A DNA stretch of 64,000 nt from Protea cynaroides (Eukaryota; Streptophyta; Magnoliopsida; Proteales; Proteaceae), in contig CM053269.1 in NCBI GenBank assembly GCA_028583415.1, forward strand, positions 74,455,630-74,519,629, read 5' to 3'. Below are positions 35,930 to 50,400 of the stretch, piece after piece; within the stretch, counting starts at the first letter, position 1, and each line of letters starts with the position of its first letter. The notes under the pieces are model-generated. The model searched no databases. It had not been told where the DNA came from and saw only the letters and a list, made by a program, of their open reading frames with translations. A program made the translations under genes and the position numbers.

Positions 35930-38280
35930 ATAGTTTTTTTTTTTTTTTTTTTTTTTTTGCCTGCTAAAAAGGGCGTAAAGGTGGTAAACGGCATAAGGGT
36001 TGGGTTGAGAAGCAACCCAAGAAGAATAAGAAAAACATTCGGGTTAGTGAATCTCAATCTTCACATCAAGATATCTCAATTGTACCTTCAAATCACATTC
36101 AATAGACACCACTGCAAGGAACTTAGTCACTACAGACCAATCAATCATTGACATCAATATTAATGGTAATGGTTTGATGTGGAATATTAAATAATTTAGT
36201 TCTTATGAAACACTTTTTATTTACTTAAATGGTAATGGTTTGATGTGCCTTCAAATCACATGCAATCTTGTTTTTTTTTGTGCAGTCATCATTTGATTAT
36301 TCCCAATCAACGTTGTTCTCTTCTCAAGCCTCAAACTCACAATCGCAAGTTGAAGGAAATACTGACAGGTAAAAGTATGATGAGGTTGCCAGTATGTTTG
36401 AGTATTCGTTTTCATTATGATTAATAACTGAGTTTACTCTTGTTTATTGTGATTTCTAGAGTACGCTTATACAATGAGGGTTGTCCTTCTGGAATTACTG
36501 AATGGGAAGTCAACTATGAACGAAGAAATTGAGCTAGTAGATCTCAAGGATAATTCTGCTCTTTCGGTGTTTTTGTGGGTGGACCTCATCACAGCTAGCA
36601 GATCTCAAGTCTTTGTGAAGCTAAACCTATGACGCAGCTCTTTGATGGTGTCAATCATCCTTTGGAACTTTTGCTATTCCAAATTTGAAAAATGTTATTT
36701 ATATTCTTGTGAAACTATGGCCAGTACTCAACTGCAGCTTGATGTCACCACCATGGCAAAGGGGCTTCCCAGTTTGGATATTTGTAAACTGAGGGAGTTC
36801 TATTGGGCTTGCTTCTTTTTAGATTCTGTTAGTTGCAAGTTGCAATTCCGTGAGATACCTTCTACTTATATGAAAAACATTGTTATCCTTGAAAACTTTG
36901 TAATCAAATTGCAATTTCCGATGAAAGCCTCTGTTATCAATTCTGAACATGAACTCATAATAAAAAATTATAGATGGTTGGTATTACGACCAAGATCAGT
37001 ATGAATTGGATGGTTGGAACAAAGAATTGACCGACTCCAGAGGGCAGCAACTGAAACAGTGCCAATGGATTGGCTGATACACTGTGTATAATGGAATGGA
37101 TTGGCCCAATCTGGATTGCTTTTGTAGAAACTAGAACAATGTTTATATCATCTGACCAATCCATTTCTACCTTGATATATAAACTGAAACAGCATAACCT
37201 GAAATGTTGATATAATATTGTAAATACACAAGTTCATTTATTGGGTATTCTATATTCATTTCTTAATGAAAAGTATACAAACCTTTTACCAAAAAAAAAA
37301 GTCAGATCCTTTGTTTACAAGCTACAATCTTGTATTAAATAATAAAGCTTCAAACTACATTGCTAGCTACAATCTTGTATTACACAATAAAGCTTCAAAC
37401 TACATTGTCTTGTCTTCTACAAGAGGTTTCAAACTTTAAAAATTACATAACACCTCTTGTTCTTTATCTGTCAATTGATGTCAGCCAAAAACAGATCACC
37501 TTTCTTAACTCATGTTGAATTAAGAGCCTGCAAGGACAACAAATGAGAACCAGCATAACAAAATCAATCCCTTGGTAGAACTATAATCATTTAAACAAAA
37601 GGTAAAGCTGGAATAATGGTAATGATATAAAACCCTGAGGTTGCACCTTCCAAACAGTAAATCACACTCCAATTACCCATACAAATTACAAACATCAAAT
37701 GGAAACATAAGTGACGTTTGATCATATCCATACTAAGCAACTAAAATGGGCAACTTCACTGATCAGGCATTGTACCAGGGGCAGTGCCAGGGTAGTAACA
37801 AGCAGACAACCAGAAAGAAAAGAGAGCCCCATAAGAACTAGAACTCACGGCATCATGACATCCACATAATGGGTCAGCTTCCAAGTGTTCACGTTATCTA
37901 GCGATGTACCAACTTCAAAATGCAAACTCCCATAAATCCATCTCATAGCTCATCCAGTAACTAATTTATAAATTTTAAATCTCAAGGAATTGCTAATCAC
38001 ATCAACCCCAGAGACAAGAACTTATTGGAAAGCACCACAGTGATGGGGGCTCAAGCAAGAAACAAATTCAGGTAGACCAAATAGCTAATTAGTGTTCAGC
38101 CGCTTGGAAAAAAGACTAACAGTGATTTTTTAATTTAGATTTTCATCTTCCAAGTTCAAGTTTGTAAAAAGTAAATAAAACAAATAAAACAAGTAAAACC
38201 GTGCCATTAAATACCTATATAGTGCTTTGCATCTTTTCTTGAGGACCTGTGTAGTTCATCTGCACAGACAGATACAAACA
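35930..38280. other. Intergenic DNA with short repeats
   Basis: Apart from the exon-like pair at 36286-36532, no gene is recognised. A tandem pair of about 48 bp ('agctacaatcttgtatta...aagcttcaaactacattg') lies at 37319-37408. A poly-T run lies at 35933-35957. Confidence 0.45.
36286..36532 (+). pseudogene. Unrecognised exon-like pair
   Basis: A T-rich tract ending in CAG precedes 36286; the open segment 36286-36368 ends at a GTAAAAG donor; a TTTCTAG acceptor precedes 36460; and the frame continues without a break to a TGA at 36530-36532. The joined phase is consistent (83 nt, then 1 nt completing the codon). The text is Ser/Gln-rich, then 'VRLYNEGCPSGITEWEVNYE'. I do not recognise the family. 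It looks like the last two exons of a gene whose earlier exons are missing or not recognisable nearby. Chance is not excluded. Confidence 0.35.
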
Positions 38281-38299
38281 GAACTCAAGATTTCCAATA

Positions 38300-38500
38300 A
38301 AGTGGTTCAAGAAGAAAGAAGAAGAAAGGGGGTTTGAGAAGATTTCCAAGAAAGGCTGTTTGAGAAGAAGAAGAAAGGGAGTTTGAGAAGAAGGGTCTGG
38401 GAAGAAGGAGAAAGAAGAAGAAGAAAGGGACTTTGAGGAGAAGGGTCTGAGAAGAAGGAGAAGAAGGGTTTCTGCAAGGGAATCCGAAGAAGAAGCTTCT
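38300..38500 (+). repeat. GAAGAAG-rich low-complexity tract
   Basis: Repeated 'agaagaagaaaggg..tttgagaagaagg' units of about 35-50 bp produce long spurious frames on the other strand. Confidence 0.7.
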
Positions 38501-38845
38501 CCAATACCTCTGTTTGCTCTTTAGCATACGGAAGCAGCGACGATGGCGACTCCTCTTCAGGTTTCGGTGGCAGGCAGTGGTGGCGTCTCCTTGGCTTCGC
38601 AGTAGTTGCAGGTCGAGATCCAAAGGGAGGAGAGGATTTCACAGAATGAAATCGCCGGTTCCTTTGCAAACGGTTTATTTCAAAGAGGTAAATATGGGTT
38701 GAAATTTATTCATCGTAACTAATCTTACACCAGATTTGAATCCACCATTAGATCATATTTCAGCCACATGTCACCAATCGGATCCACTCTGCCAGGTCGC
38801 CTGTTGATACCACAACAGGTGACGATTTGAGTCCTTATTAAACAT

Positions 38846-38937
38846 AGTTAGAAGGGCAGTCTATGTAACTTTTGTAGAGACAGGATAGTTCTATGTAGTA
38901 AACCAATTGTCAAGGGGATGTTTGAATAATTTTCCCT
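38846..38937. repeat. Partial arm related to the MULE terminal repeat
   Basis: The text 'ttagaagggcagtctatgta...gataattctatgta'-like, ending 'gaataattttccc', resembles the right arm of the element at 28465-29980 ('gttagaggggtattctatgta...gtaatttttcc'). Only one diverged arm was found here, so the full element cannot be drawn. Confidence 0.45.
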
Positions 38938-40032
38938 ATATTTTTTCAAACTTCTTTATTCAAAATTTTCTTTCAGATTCTTTTTGACAAGTTAATTTTC
39001 ATCTCTTTCTTCTGAGATTTTAAAATGCCTAAATCATTCTTCAATTACGCATTTCAACCGGTTTTATTCATTTTGCCCAGTTGATCGATTTAATTATAAT
39101 GGATTTCAATCAAGCCAAATTAAATTGAGTTAACTAAAAAATTTAAAACCAAAAAAAACGGATGCATGGAGAGAGGAGGAAGACTGGACTGTCTCCTCCC
39201 ACCATGCGGCTTTGAGAAGAAGCCCAAGAATAGAAAAGGTTTTGCGGATCCAAATTGTCTCTGCATCAACAGGAGGCTCGACTGAGTAGGTTGGATGTGA
39301 CACACTTGTCCAACCTTTAATCCGACGGTTCGGATGAGACACATCGCAGGAAATCAAATGATGAGTCCATTTCAGGTGACCAAAAAACGCGAAGGTAGAG
39401 AAAATGGAAGATTAGAGAGATAGACGTTTCCTTGCTAATCGCCTCCTCTGTCTCTGCTAATTGGGAATTGGGTAAAGGAAAACGGCCGCCGCAACTGCTG
39501 GAGGAACTGAGCCAGTGTTGACAAAAAAAATTTTATCAAGTTGTAGAAACCAAACGCTTAAAATCTCCAAATACCAAAAAAGGAAACAAGACCAGGTAAT
39601 GCTAACTCTATATATCCAAAGCAACGAACGAATAAATGGGTTCCAAACCCAAATCAGTCAAATAAGAAGAGAAGCTAAATTGATTGATAATGAAAGAAAA
39701 TCAATTATAGAATCACTGAAATTTAGAGCAGGATAAATTTCATAAAAACCATCAAAGAACAGCAATTATACACAACTACCTCACCATCAGAGGAGAAAAA
39801 GAAACAACTAATATTATAATGAAGAACGAATCTAAAAAAATAACATAAAGACAAATGCAGGGATCCTCACCTTGGCAGATGTCTTAGAGCTTTCTTCAAT
39901 CACGAGAATAGAAAACTTTGAGAATAATGGATGGAAGAATCGATGAACAGAGACCTCTGCTATTTTTATTTCTTTTTCTTCATCTAAAACCCATGAAAGA
40001 GTTGTAAACCCATTGGGGAAAATGTGAAACCC

Positions 40033-40074
<42 letters not shown>

Positions 40075-40900
40075 CTGAGTCTTGTCCCGTTGATCGAAAG
40101 TGAAATTGATTTTGCGCTTTTTTATTTTTGAACTACATGATATGTTGTGAGGGCCAAAATAACGTATTGTTCTTGTTCAATTTTCTGGATTTCTTTGTCC
40201 GTGAGGATTGGTAGATGTCTGTTTTTACAAATTTGAAGCTATTATGGTTTTTTGGTACAATCTATTGTTGAGGAAACAAAGATGGGCTTTCTGACAATTT
40301 CTTAATTTCTTTCATATAGAACTTATAGGTATGTTTTAAGGAAAAGATCATAATATTTTCAGTTGGAAACAAAAATTGAAAAAAAAAAATTAAACATAAA
40401 ATGTCACACGTTACTGCAAAATTTTATGTCAAAACAGATGAAACATTCCTGAAATTAATAAGTTAAAATGTGAAAAATTGTTCCTAAAGATGAAAACAGC
40501 TGTAAATAATGGCATATGTTGGTTTCTGGAAGGGCCTTCCTCCAAAAGTTTTCCCTTGCCTTTTTTGCGGTAATTAAAAAAAAAAAGAAAAAAAAAAAAA
40601 AAAAAGAGAGAAATCAATGACTGCTGCTTATCTAAAATTTTCAACTGATGGTGAGAACTGATAACAACCTCCATAAAATTGTTCTTATCCTTACCTGGCA
40701 AACTTTTGCTATATCACAGAGTTGAGAGGGGGGAATGCAAGAGGTAAATTTTTGGTTATCAACAAAACGTCCATGGGTTGACATGGACAAGCAACTTTTT
40801 TATGTACTATTTTTTACAGTTTTTTTACATGTACACCGATGCTTATATTTCATTTGACAGCTCAATGAACAATAGGTTGGTGGAGCACCTTCAACTGCCG
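38938..40900. other. Intergenic DNA downstream of NUP93
   Basis: No recognisable gene. Contents are AT-rich sequence, a (CT)n run of about 17 units at 40038-40071 and A-rich runs near 40577-40606. NUP93 transcription ends into this side. Confidence 0.4.
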
Positions 40901-40913
40901 ATATAAACTTCCT

Positions 40914-41369
40914 TTAGAGGCTCTGGGCAACCTTTTCATACAAATCTCGAGGCCAATTTTGTGCCAAATTGTTCGCCACAAAATTTGCTATCTGCAAAAG
41001 GCAATGATTCATTCATTATAAAAGATAGAGATAGAAAGAAGAGGTGAGGGAAAAAGTACTTGATGCAACACTAATCCCAATTCCCCTGAAGTTTAAACCT
41101 TTATGCTGGTAAATGAATGCCACTCCCTTGAGTAGAAGATTAACCTCAGGGAAGCAACAAGAGTAGGCACGGCTTATTTAGAATGGGATCACCCATCCAA
41201 AGGTTACCATGATTTCAAGCACAAATACTAAGATTGTAAAATAAGAGAAAAGAATGCTGTCTGGCAGCACTCCCTTGCACCCTCTCCTCCCAAAAAAATA
41301 CAGGGAAAGGAAGTACACACTAGCTGTGTACACTCCTCTCTCTATCACTGTCTTACTTGAAATCCAGGC

Positions 41370-41410
<41 letters not shown>

Positions 41411-44400
41411 AAATGACCAGTTACCAGTCCTTCCTGTAATCCCATTTTCCCCACTAGCATGTAGATCCCAATCCCTAAAAATATGAAGTAGTCAAACGCC
41501 CCTGATTTGACAATGAAAGCAAAGAATCACCATGGGCAAACTCCGGTCCAGTAGGCACCTCTGCACAGTTGGACACAGCATGAATAACCCCCCCTTCCCT
41601 AGCAGTCTGCCACATGGTAGTTGACTTCTGGAGTTAGCATCCTCACCAAAGGAAGGTTCAAAGAATTGGGATTGGGCCCACCATAATGTGCAATCTATAT
41701 TGGATTACCAACACATTGATACATATACAATACCAAATTCCTCCAATGCCCCAGGTGATCCAGATTGGATAGATATTACCTCAACCCCAAGTTTGAAGTC
41801 CTTGGACCATATGACATTTGAAATTAGAATATCGAACATCTACATACCTCCAAGTATTAAGTACTAGAAGTAATTGCATAGCAGCAAAAGGAGTGGTTTT
41901 AGAAGGCATACAAAGCTTGGAGAATAGAACTGGGAAGAAGGATATTGATTTGTTTATTGTCCATACCTTAATCCGCAAGGCACGAAATGATCCATCAGTA
42001 TCTGTCACATTATCTAAACAACTAAGAGCAATCTTTAGCAGATCTGGCACACAAGTCTGGATATGAGGCGACAAATTCTGGAACACATCAGCTGTGACAT
42101 CTGGGGCTCGTGGATCTAACGGGAGGAACGAGAGCTTGGTAACCTCTTTAAGAGCATCCAATTGATTTCCTTCCCTTGCCAGCTTATGGATAAACAAGAT
42201 TACCTCAAGCTGTCTTAACACTGTTTGTTGTTCCAAAACATGCTCCCTTTCTTGAAGGCTGCACATGACATGTAAGTAACCTTTAAACTAGAATAGGTGT
42301 TGTCTATGCACGCATATGCACCCACCAAAGAAAAGAAGACATGAAATAGCACTTGCAGTGGAAATATAATTTATTAACTGTAAAGATCACAAAAGAGGAG
42401 TGTTTCAAGCAAATATGTGGACATAGTCAAGGATTATATCATAATGTGGTAGTGACTAGTGTGAGAACCGTGGGGTGTCAAGATAGTGAATTTCCAATTG
42501 CAATTGAGTTACATCAAGGATCAGCTTTAAGCCTCCTTATCTGTTTGCCCCTTATTATGGATGATTTAACTAGAGACATTCAAGATGAAGTTCCTTAATG
42601 CATGTTTTTTACTGATGACATTATTTTGGAGGATGAGACAAAAGCAAGGATTAATGACATGTTGGAGTTATGGACATCAACATTAGAATCTAAAGGTTTT
42701 ACGATAAGTAGAACAAAGATAGAGTATATGATGTGTACTTTAGTCACACAAGGGTAGATAATGAGGTGGTGAAAAATTGATGAGGAAGATACAGCAAAGT
42801 GTTCCTTTCAGGCATCTAGGTTCAATCATAAATGTTTGAATGTGATACAGAAGATGTTTCATAGAGGATAAAATAGGATGGATGAAGGGAGAGGTGTGTC
42901 TGGAGTGTTGTGTGATTGGCTTATTTCTTTAAAACTTAAAGGAAAATTTTATAGGATAGTCATTCAACCGACTATGATGCATGGAGCATAATGTTGGGCA
43001 GTTAAGAAGCATCACATAGATAAATCAGTGTAGCTGAGATGATGATGTTAATATGGATGTATGGAAAAACCAAGAATGATAAGGTAAAGAATGATTATAT
43101 TACTTCAGAGTAGCGCCGATACATGATAAGTTATGAAAAGCCGTTTAAGATGGTATGGTCATGTTCAACGGAGGTCTTTAGATGCTCCAGTATGGAAGAG
43201 TGATTTAATTCAGATCAAAGAATCTAAAAGGGCTAGAGGCAGACCTAAGATGACTCTAGGGGAGGTGGTGAGAAAAGACATGCATAGTTTAGCCTTTGTT
43301 TCAAGTATGACATCGAACAAAGCTGATTGGAGGGCAAGAATCCATTTAGTCGACCCCATTTAGTTAGAATAAGGTTTTGTTGTTGTTGTTGTTGTTGTTG
43401 AAATATCACGTTGGGAGCAAAAATGAAAATTAGAATAATTATCTTACTTAAACATCTGTCATCAAAGGAAGCAGCTACTCCAGAAATTTCCCCAAAAACT
43501 TTGAACCTAACTTCCACAATTTTTTTATGAAGCATTTGATCCATCAAACAAAAGGCAAACCTAAGCAAAATACTGGCCAAGCACTAGCTAAAACATATAA
43601 TGAAAATACAAGACACACAAATTATCTTATTTAAACATCTGTCATCAAAGCAAGCAGTTACTCCAGAAATTTCCCCAAAAACTTTGATCCTAACTTCCAC
43701 AATTTTTTTATGAAGCATTTGACCCATCAAACAAAAGGCAAACCTAAGCAAAATACTAGCCAAGCAACAGCTAAAACAGCACTAGCTAAAGTGCGCGCGT
43801 GCACACACACACACACACAAACACAAATAAAAATATGTAGATGTGAATATGACCTGATTTCTGAAGAATATTTGTACATCTCCAGTATCTCATTGCCAGA
43901 GTGAATGAGACCAGCCGTCCGACTGCCACCATCCAATCTACCACGTGATAGAGCACAGATCGCTTCTGAGAGGCACTTATTAACTGTCTCCAATGCCAGT
44001 GAATATGCCCCAACTCTCTTTTCAATTTCTATTGACTGAAACGTTTCCAAGTAAGAAATGAAGCAACTAGTCAGTAATCACAACACCAAGAAATTACAAT
44101 AGGTAGATTCAATAACAGAGAGAAGAAAAATGTTCAATTTCAGGATGACAAGGAAACAAGCTGATAATCAAATAATATGATATTCTGATACATATACAAG
44201 TAACCTATGAGTGTTACAACAGCTGAGCTAAAATGTTGAATAACACTTCAACACAGATGGCCTTTTTCAACTCAGAACTCTATCCATTGGTAATTATTAC
44301 TAATTGAAAAAAAATAGAATATTCAAATAAATAAATAAAAATAGAGCCCAAAATGTTTCCTTTACACACTGATGTTTCTTATGGCTAGTAAGAGGGGTGA

Positions 44401-47400
44401 TAACCATAAACCTAATACTCAGAAACTAAAACCATATTTAAGGTCAGTTACAGAGACCTGTACAACCGTTCCACTAGGAACATAATAAACAACGCAAGAA
44501 TGATACAAATACTTTGTGAAATAATCATATCAATTGATAAAGGAAACATGTACTCAAGTAGAACATTCCTGAAGCTGAAGAGCACAATTAATGCTGGCTA
44601 TTGACTCGGTCAAAAGATTCACAAACTGAATGGAGGAGGAAACTCAATAACAGCCCTTTAAGTGGAGATCTCAATGATTATGTGGCATATGCATCAGCTT
44701 ACAACAATGCACTGTTAGATGCCTTATGAATGGCACCCCAAAATCAGGGATAAGTAAAGCCCTAATATAGCAGAAGAGTGCATCAGAGGTATAAATAAAA
44801 TAAAAATAAATAAGAGGAAGACATTGTCCAGTACTTTGTCTCAGTGCTGGTATTGCAATGGTAATTAAGCAATTAAACAACTTGTTATTATGAAACACGA
44901 TCCTATTGTTGACGGTACAGTTAAGCAACAACTAAAATAAAAGGAAGAAGAAAAGCCTCCAAGAAAACAATACTGTACAGGATTCAGCAGGGCATTACAT
45001 CAACAACAAATTTGAAAAGCTTACTAGTTAAGAAAAATGGGGGCTGATAATGTTCACAAGTAAGGATGTAAATGGATAGCCGAAAATCAGGATTCAATTC
45101 GAATCAGCAACCGTTTAAGGAAATTCGTATCCAAACAATCGAATTCGGATAGAAGGTGCCAAATTCAGAGCCTGATTCAAATATAACTCAAAACCGGCAG
45201 ATATAATCCGCTCTGAATCAAATAACGTACAAAAAATTAAAAACTCTCAAAAGCTCCTAAAAAAATAAAAAGATAAATATTAAAATAATTGAAAAGATAA
45301 AGTTTGTTGACCGTTGTGATACATTTATTATTTATTTATTATAATGATTACCTTATATATTAATTAAAATAAAAATAGAAAATGTGAAAGAGTCACGATT
45401 GTTCTAGGTTTCTAGGTTTTCTACTTTTCTTATCTTATAACTAAGAGTAGAATCTCAACGGATAGAGGTTCTGCTGTTCTGTTTTTCTAACCGTGCTCAG
45501 GAAATCTCGATGGATGTAGGGAAATCTCGATGGACGGAGAAGAACCAAAAGCCTCTCTTCAATTGATTTCAGTATTTGAAGAAGAAAACCAGAAGCCTCT
45601 CTATTCAATTGATTTCACTATTTGAAAAAGAAAACCAGAAGCCTCTCTGTTCGATTGATTTCAGTGTTTGAAGAAGATCTAGAAGCTTCTCTTTGAAGCC
45701 TTGCAAAAAGTCTCTCTCTCTTTTCAGTATTTGAAGAAGAAGAACCGGAAACTTCTCTTCGAAGCCCAACAAAAAGTTCCTCTCTCTCTCTCTCTCTCGT
45801 AACTGAAAAGATGGATGGCTAGACTCTAGACGGTCGCCTGACCACACCAACATTCTCTACAACTTCTCATTATTGTCAATGTGTTGAAGATCCTTCAAGC
45901 AGATCAAGGAAGTCCCAAGGACGACTCAACCTTAGCAAATTTATCAAAAGAATCAACGATCAATGGTGTCCGGATTCGAATCGGATTTTAACCAGAATTT
46001 GAACTCGAATTCTGATTTGATTTTTTACAAATCCACCGGAACCGGATCGAATTTGGATGGAGTTATTCAAATTTGGTTTCAAATTCGAGGATAGTAATCT
46101 ATCCGTACCAAATTCGATACGTTTACATCTTTACTCACAAGGGTTGGTGACTTTCCAACTTCACAGCTTGCCACACTTGGCAAAGCAATTGATCAACGTT
46201 TACATTTGTCCATGTTATATGTCTCTTCACCCATTTCATTGGTCAAACTTTCAACAGAAAATGAACATGCTATATGGTCGAAAGTGTCTCCAAAGTCGTA
46301 ACTAGTAAAAAATTACAAACATGCCACTAACCTTCATTATTACATAATAGAGCTTTATGGCATTTCTGTAATTTTTCATAATTTCATCCATGATTTGACC
46401 CACATTATATACTTGTATTGCGCTGTAAATTTACCAGTGAGATTTGAGTAAAACATACATGATCCTCTACAACATGGATCCACCATTTTCACCAATCCTT
46501 GCCACATGGCAACTTGTGAACTCTATAAATTTAACCTACTTGGTAAATGTTAACATTCCCACCCCCCACCCAAAAATAAATGAATAATCTTACATGCATG
46601 GGATCATTACGAATACAAAAGACCACATGATGTAGTATAAGTGTACACCACGAGAAATGAGGCCAGCCAAACGAGGCCTAAGCCAGCCATGCCAACATAG
46701 GCCAGCCTGGCCAGCCATGGCTTATGGCTGAGCCTTGACCAGCTGTGACCACTGACCAGTCAAAGGGAACAGCTCAGTATAGCTGGCCACAGCTGGTCAG
46801 TGCAAACATCAACTTATTGCCTTTCTAATTATAATACCATGTAAGCATGTCTTTAATACTAGTAATTATATTTAGAGACTTGCCTAAGTTAGGGGTTTTA
46901 TTTTTTAGAAAATTTTCATCCTATGTTTAGGAAAGTTTCCTATTAATTCTTTTCAGTTTTAAAAAGTTTATAGCACGAAAATATTGAACTTTCCTTCCAT
47001 GTTTCTAATCAATAATGGAAGAATTGGACAGATGTCCCTTCCATAATTATGTAAGCACCATTCCCTATATATACGAAGCAATAAGAAGGAAGAAGGTTAG
47101 ACTTAAAAAATCAGAAAGCTACTGTTGCGTTTTCTGGTTGAGTCTCCAGGTTGAGAATCAACTGACCCCCTTTATTCCCTTTAATTTCTTCTCTCAATCT
47201 CTCCCTATCTCTCCCCTATTGTTCCCTCCTTATTGCGCGATTGTTATCCCCCAAAATTCCATCGGCTAGTGAGATTTGAGTTACTGCTGCTGCTGTAAAC
47301 CCAAACTCGGTTTCAGGTGATAACAGTTTGAAGAAAATCCATAACTCTTCAGTCCTTGGTCGGATCGACCTCAAATTCAGATACGGTTGCAAATACAATC

Positions 47401-50400
47401 TAAACTGCAATCCCTCCAAGTTTCGTAATCAATCAACGGTTGGATTCCCCTCAAAGCTAAATTTTCTATTGTTGTTCTATTCCTGATTTCCTGGTTTGAT
47501 TGAATTCCTATTGGGACTAGTTGTAAAAGATCCTTGCGCAAGGTCAAGGGTGTAGATTGACTACAAAGTGCAAAACCTAACCTTTGCATCAGCATAATTG
47601 ATCCTAACTCAGAAATTTCCATCTTTCATTCAAAGTCTTGTCACAAAGATAATATTTTTTTCTCATTTCATCCAGGCCTCTTTTGCCTTACCCATTGTTT
47701 CATATGGTCCTTATCATAAGATGGAAGTAATGTTCCTTGTAACTCGTTGTCTATAATTAATTATTCTCCAACATATTGTTTAAATATGGTATAAAGTCTT
47801 TTCTTTTTTCTTTTCTTTTTTGGATAAGTAAATTCCTTTATTGAAAAAAACGAAAAAAACAAGGAAAAGAAAAATCGAACAACATCCAAGATGAGGCCCT
47901 CACCAATGGGTTACTCCATTGAAACAAATCAAGAAGCACCCAGTACAACACACCAACACAATGGGAAGCCCTAATTACACTAAGAGGAACTTGGTCTTGA
48001 ATATGGTATAAAGTCCACATGACCCTTCTCTTTGTAAGGAGTTCTGGACCAAACTCCACACCAACGTCAGATACAAACATAGCAATTCAGCGACACCAGT
48101 GCTTTCCCTAATGGTATAACCGTATAAGAATCCCTAGGCACAAACCAAGGTGGATGGTAAGCCTCCCACACACTGCTTAAAAGAAAAGTTATCCTATGAG
48201 AAAGAAATTCTTTAAATTGTAATATTTGTGGAGGTTTTATTTATGTGTTGATGCATTGAAAGCAATAAATGATTGTCCATATGAGAGTCCAACTTTTAGT
48301 TATAATAAAAGGAGTATAGGTACTAGTACAATATTACTATTATGCCCATATTACAGCACTCCTTCTCAAATTGGTGCATAGATATCACACATGCCCAACT
48401 TGCACAATATGGGATGAAAAAATAACTTTGGTAAAAATATCAGCTACTTGATCCCCAGATTTAACAAATGAAATGCAAATCAGCCCTTGTTCCAACTTCT
48501 CTTTGATGAAGTGACGATCAATCTCGACGTGCTTGGTGTGATCATGTTGGATGGGATTGTGAGCAGATTTATTGTCACAGTATAACATCATCGGGAAAAA
48601 AACAGAAAAAGCCAGATCCTCCAAGAGACTCTAGAGCCACATCAACTCATAAATACCATGAGACATTACATGAAATTCTGCTTTAGCACTAAAGCGAGCA
48701 ATCACAGCTTATTTCTTATTGCACCAAATGACCAAGTTACCACCCACAAACGTACCATATCCAGTAGTAGACCATCGATCATCATGAGAGCTAACCCAAT
48801 CTGCATCCAAGGTTCAAAATCTCGAGTCTCGAGGCTGTCTCAACCCTCATAGAAATCAAGATTTCCAAGATCTCGATTAAGATCTCGGCCAGACACTACA
48901 AAAAAAAAAACCGCAAAGGCTTAAAAAGTGTGCCTCGGTGCTCTAATGATCATTTTAAGGTCTGATACTCAAGGGAATCACTCTTTTAGTATACATAATC
49001 ACATTTAAACAATAAAATTGAAATAATAATAATAATAATCACACATGTTTAGGTTTACACCCATATTTAGCCGTGTCGGTCTGAGTTCAAATGTAAACCT
49101 AGGGTAGCATTGGCTATTCTACATAATGTTATACTAGTAGAATATCGAAGAAGGCCAAATGAACCAGTAAAATTATATTTTAGGAGAAGAATAAATATAA
49201 TAATATTTAATTAGTTAATTATCATATTAGAACTGGTGGTCATGGGTTTAAATCCTCGAAACAGTGTCTTCACGTTGTGAGGATAAGGTTGCGTACATTC
49301 TGCCCTCCCCAGACCGTGCAACAGTGGGAGCCTCGCGCACTAGGACGCCCTTTTAGTTAATTGTCAAAGTAAAAAAATCCAAAGTGGTCAAGTAGACCAT
49401 ACAATCATAATTCATACATTATGTTGAGACTAGTCGAAAATGTCAAGAATAGGTCAAGAACAGGTCTCGTATTAGATCTCGTCTCGACATGTTCGAGAAC
49501 TTTGAGATCTCGCTGAGATTTTGAAATATGCTCTGCCACTCAAAAGGGATATAAATGTTACCACCCGTCTTCTCGTCATGTGGTTATTACAATGGATGTG
49601 TCTTTTCTAGAGACTGTGGCCCCTCCGTCATCTCTTCAGGGGAAATCTTGGAGATGTAAAGATGCCGTCTCAAACTCAGCCATTTGATGACTTTGATCCT
49701 TATCCATGCGGTCAGTCTGATCTGCATCCTATTATTTCGGTTGATGAGCATCCAGATAATTCTAAACCACAGGCAGCAGCTGTCCCAGAGCAAGCCACTG
49801 ACCCAGAGTTGTGTGTGTATGTTTGGAAAGGCCTATCGAACCGACCACCACTACAACTACTTTACCTGGTAAAGCATCAACTTTTGAACCAAATTCTTTC
49901 CAAACTATTTCTAACTTATGGTAACACTCTTTCTCAAGATTCCATACTCGATCTTCCCATTGCTATTTAGAAAGGACATAGGACATGTACTCAACATCCT
50001 ATATCCAATTTTGTTTCATATGATTGTTTATCCCTTTCATTCATGGTTTGTGTCTTCCTTGGATTTCGTGTCTATTCCTCAGACTTGGCAGGAGGATCTT
50101 GGAGAACCGAGATGGAAATAGGCTATGATCGAGGAAATGAATGCACTTCGAAAAAAATGAGAGATGGACGTTGGTCTCTTCCTCCCAATAAGAATACCAT
50201 TAAATCAGTGTTAAGCAACATGCTGACGGCATTGTCGAACACTACAAAACCCAATTAGTTGCTGGAAGCTTCACCTAGACCTATGGAATTGATTACCATG
50301 AGACATTTGCACCCGTAGCAAAAATAAAAACCATTCGGGTCCTTCTTTCATGTGCAATCAACCTAGGATGGGAGTTACAACAACTTGATGTAAAAAATGC

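Noticed and set aside
49225..49352. A tRNA gene, suggested by the B box
   Set aside because: There is no A box or cloverleaf; the downstream half is the Au-SINE body and the insert has a target duplication.
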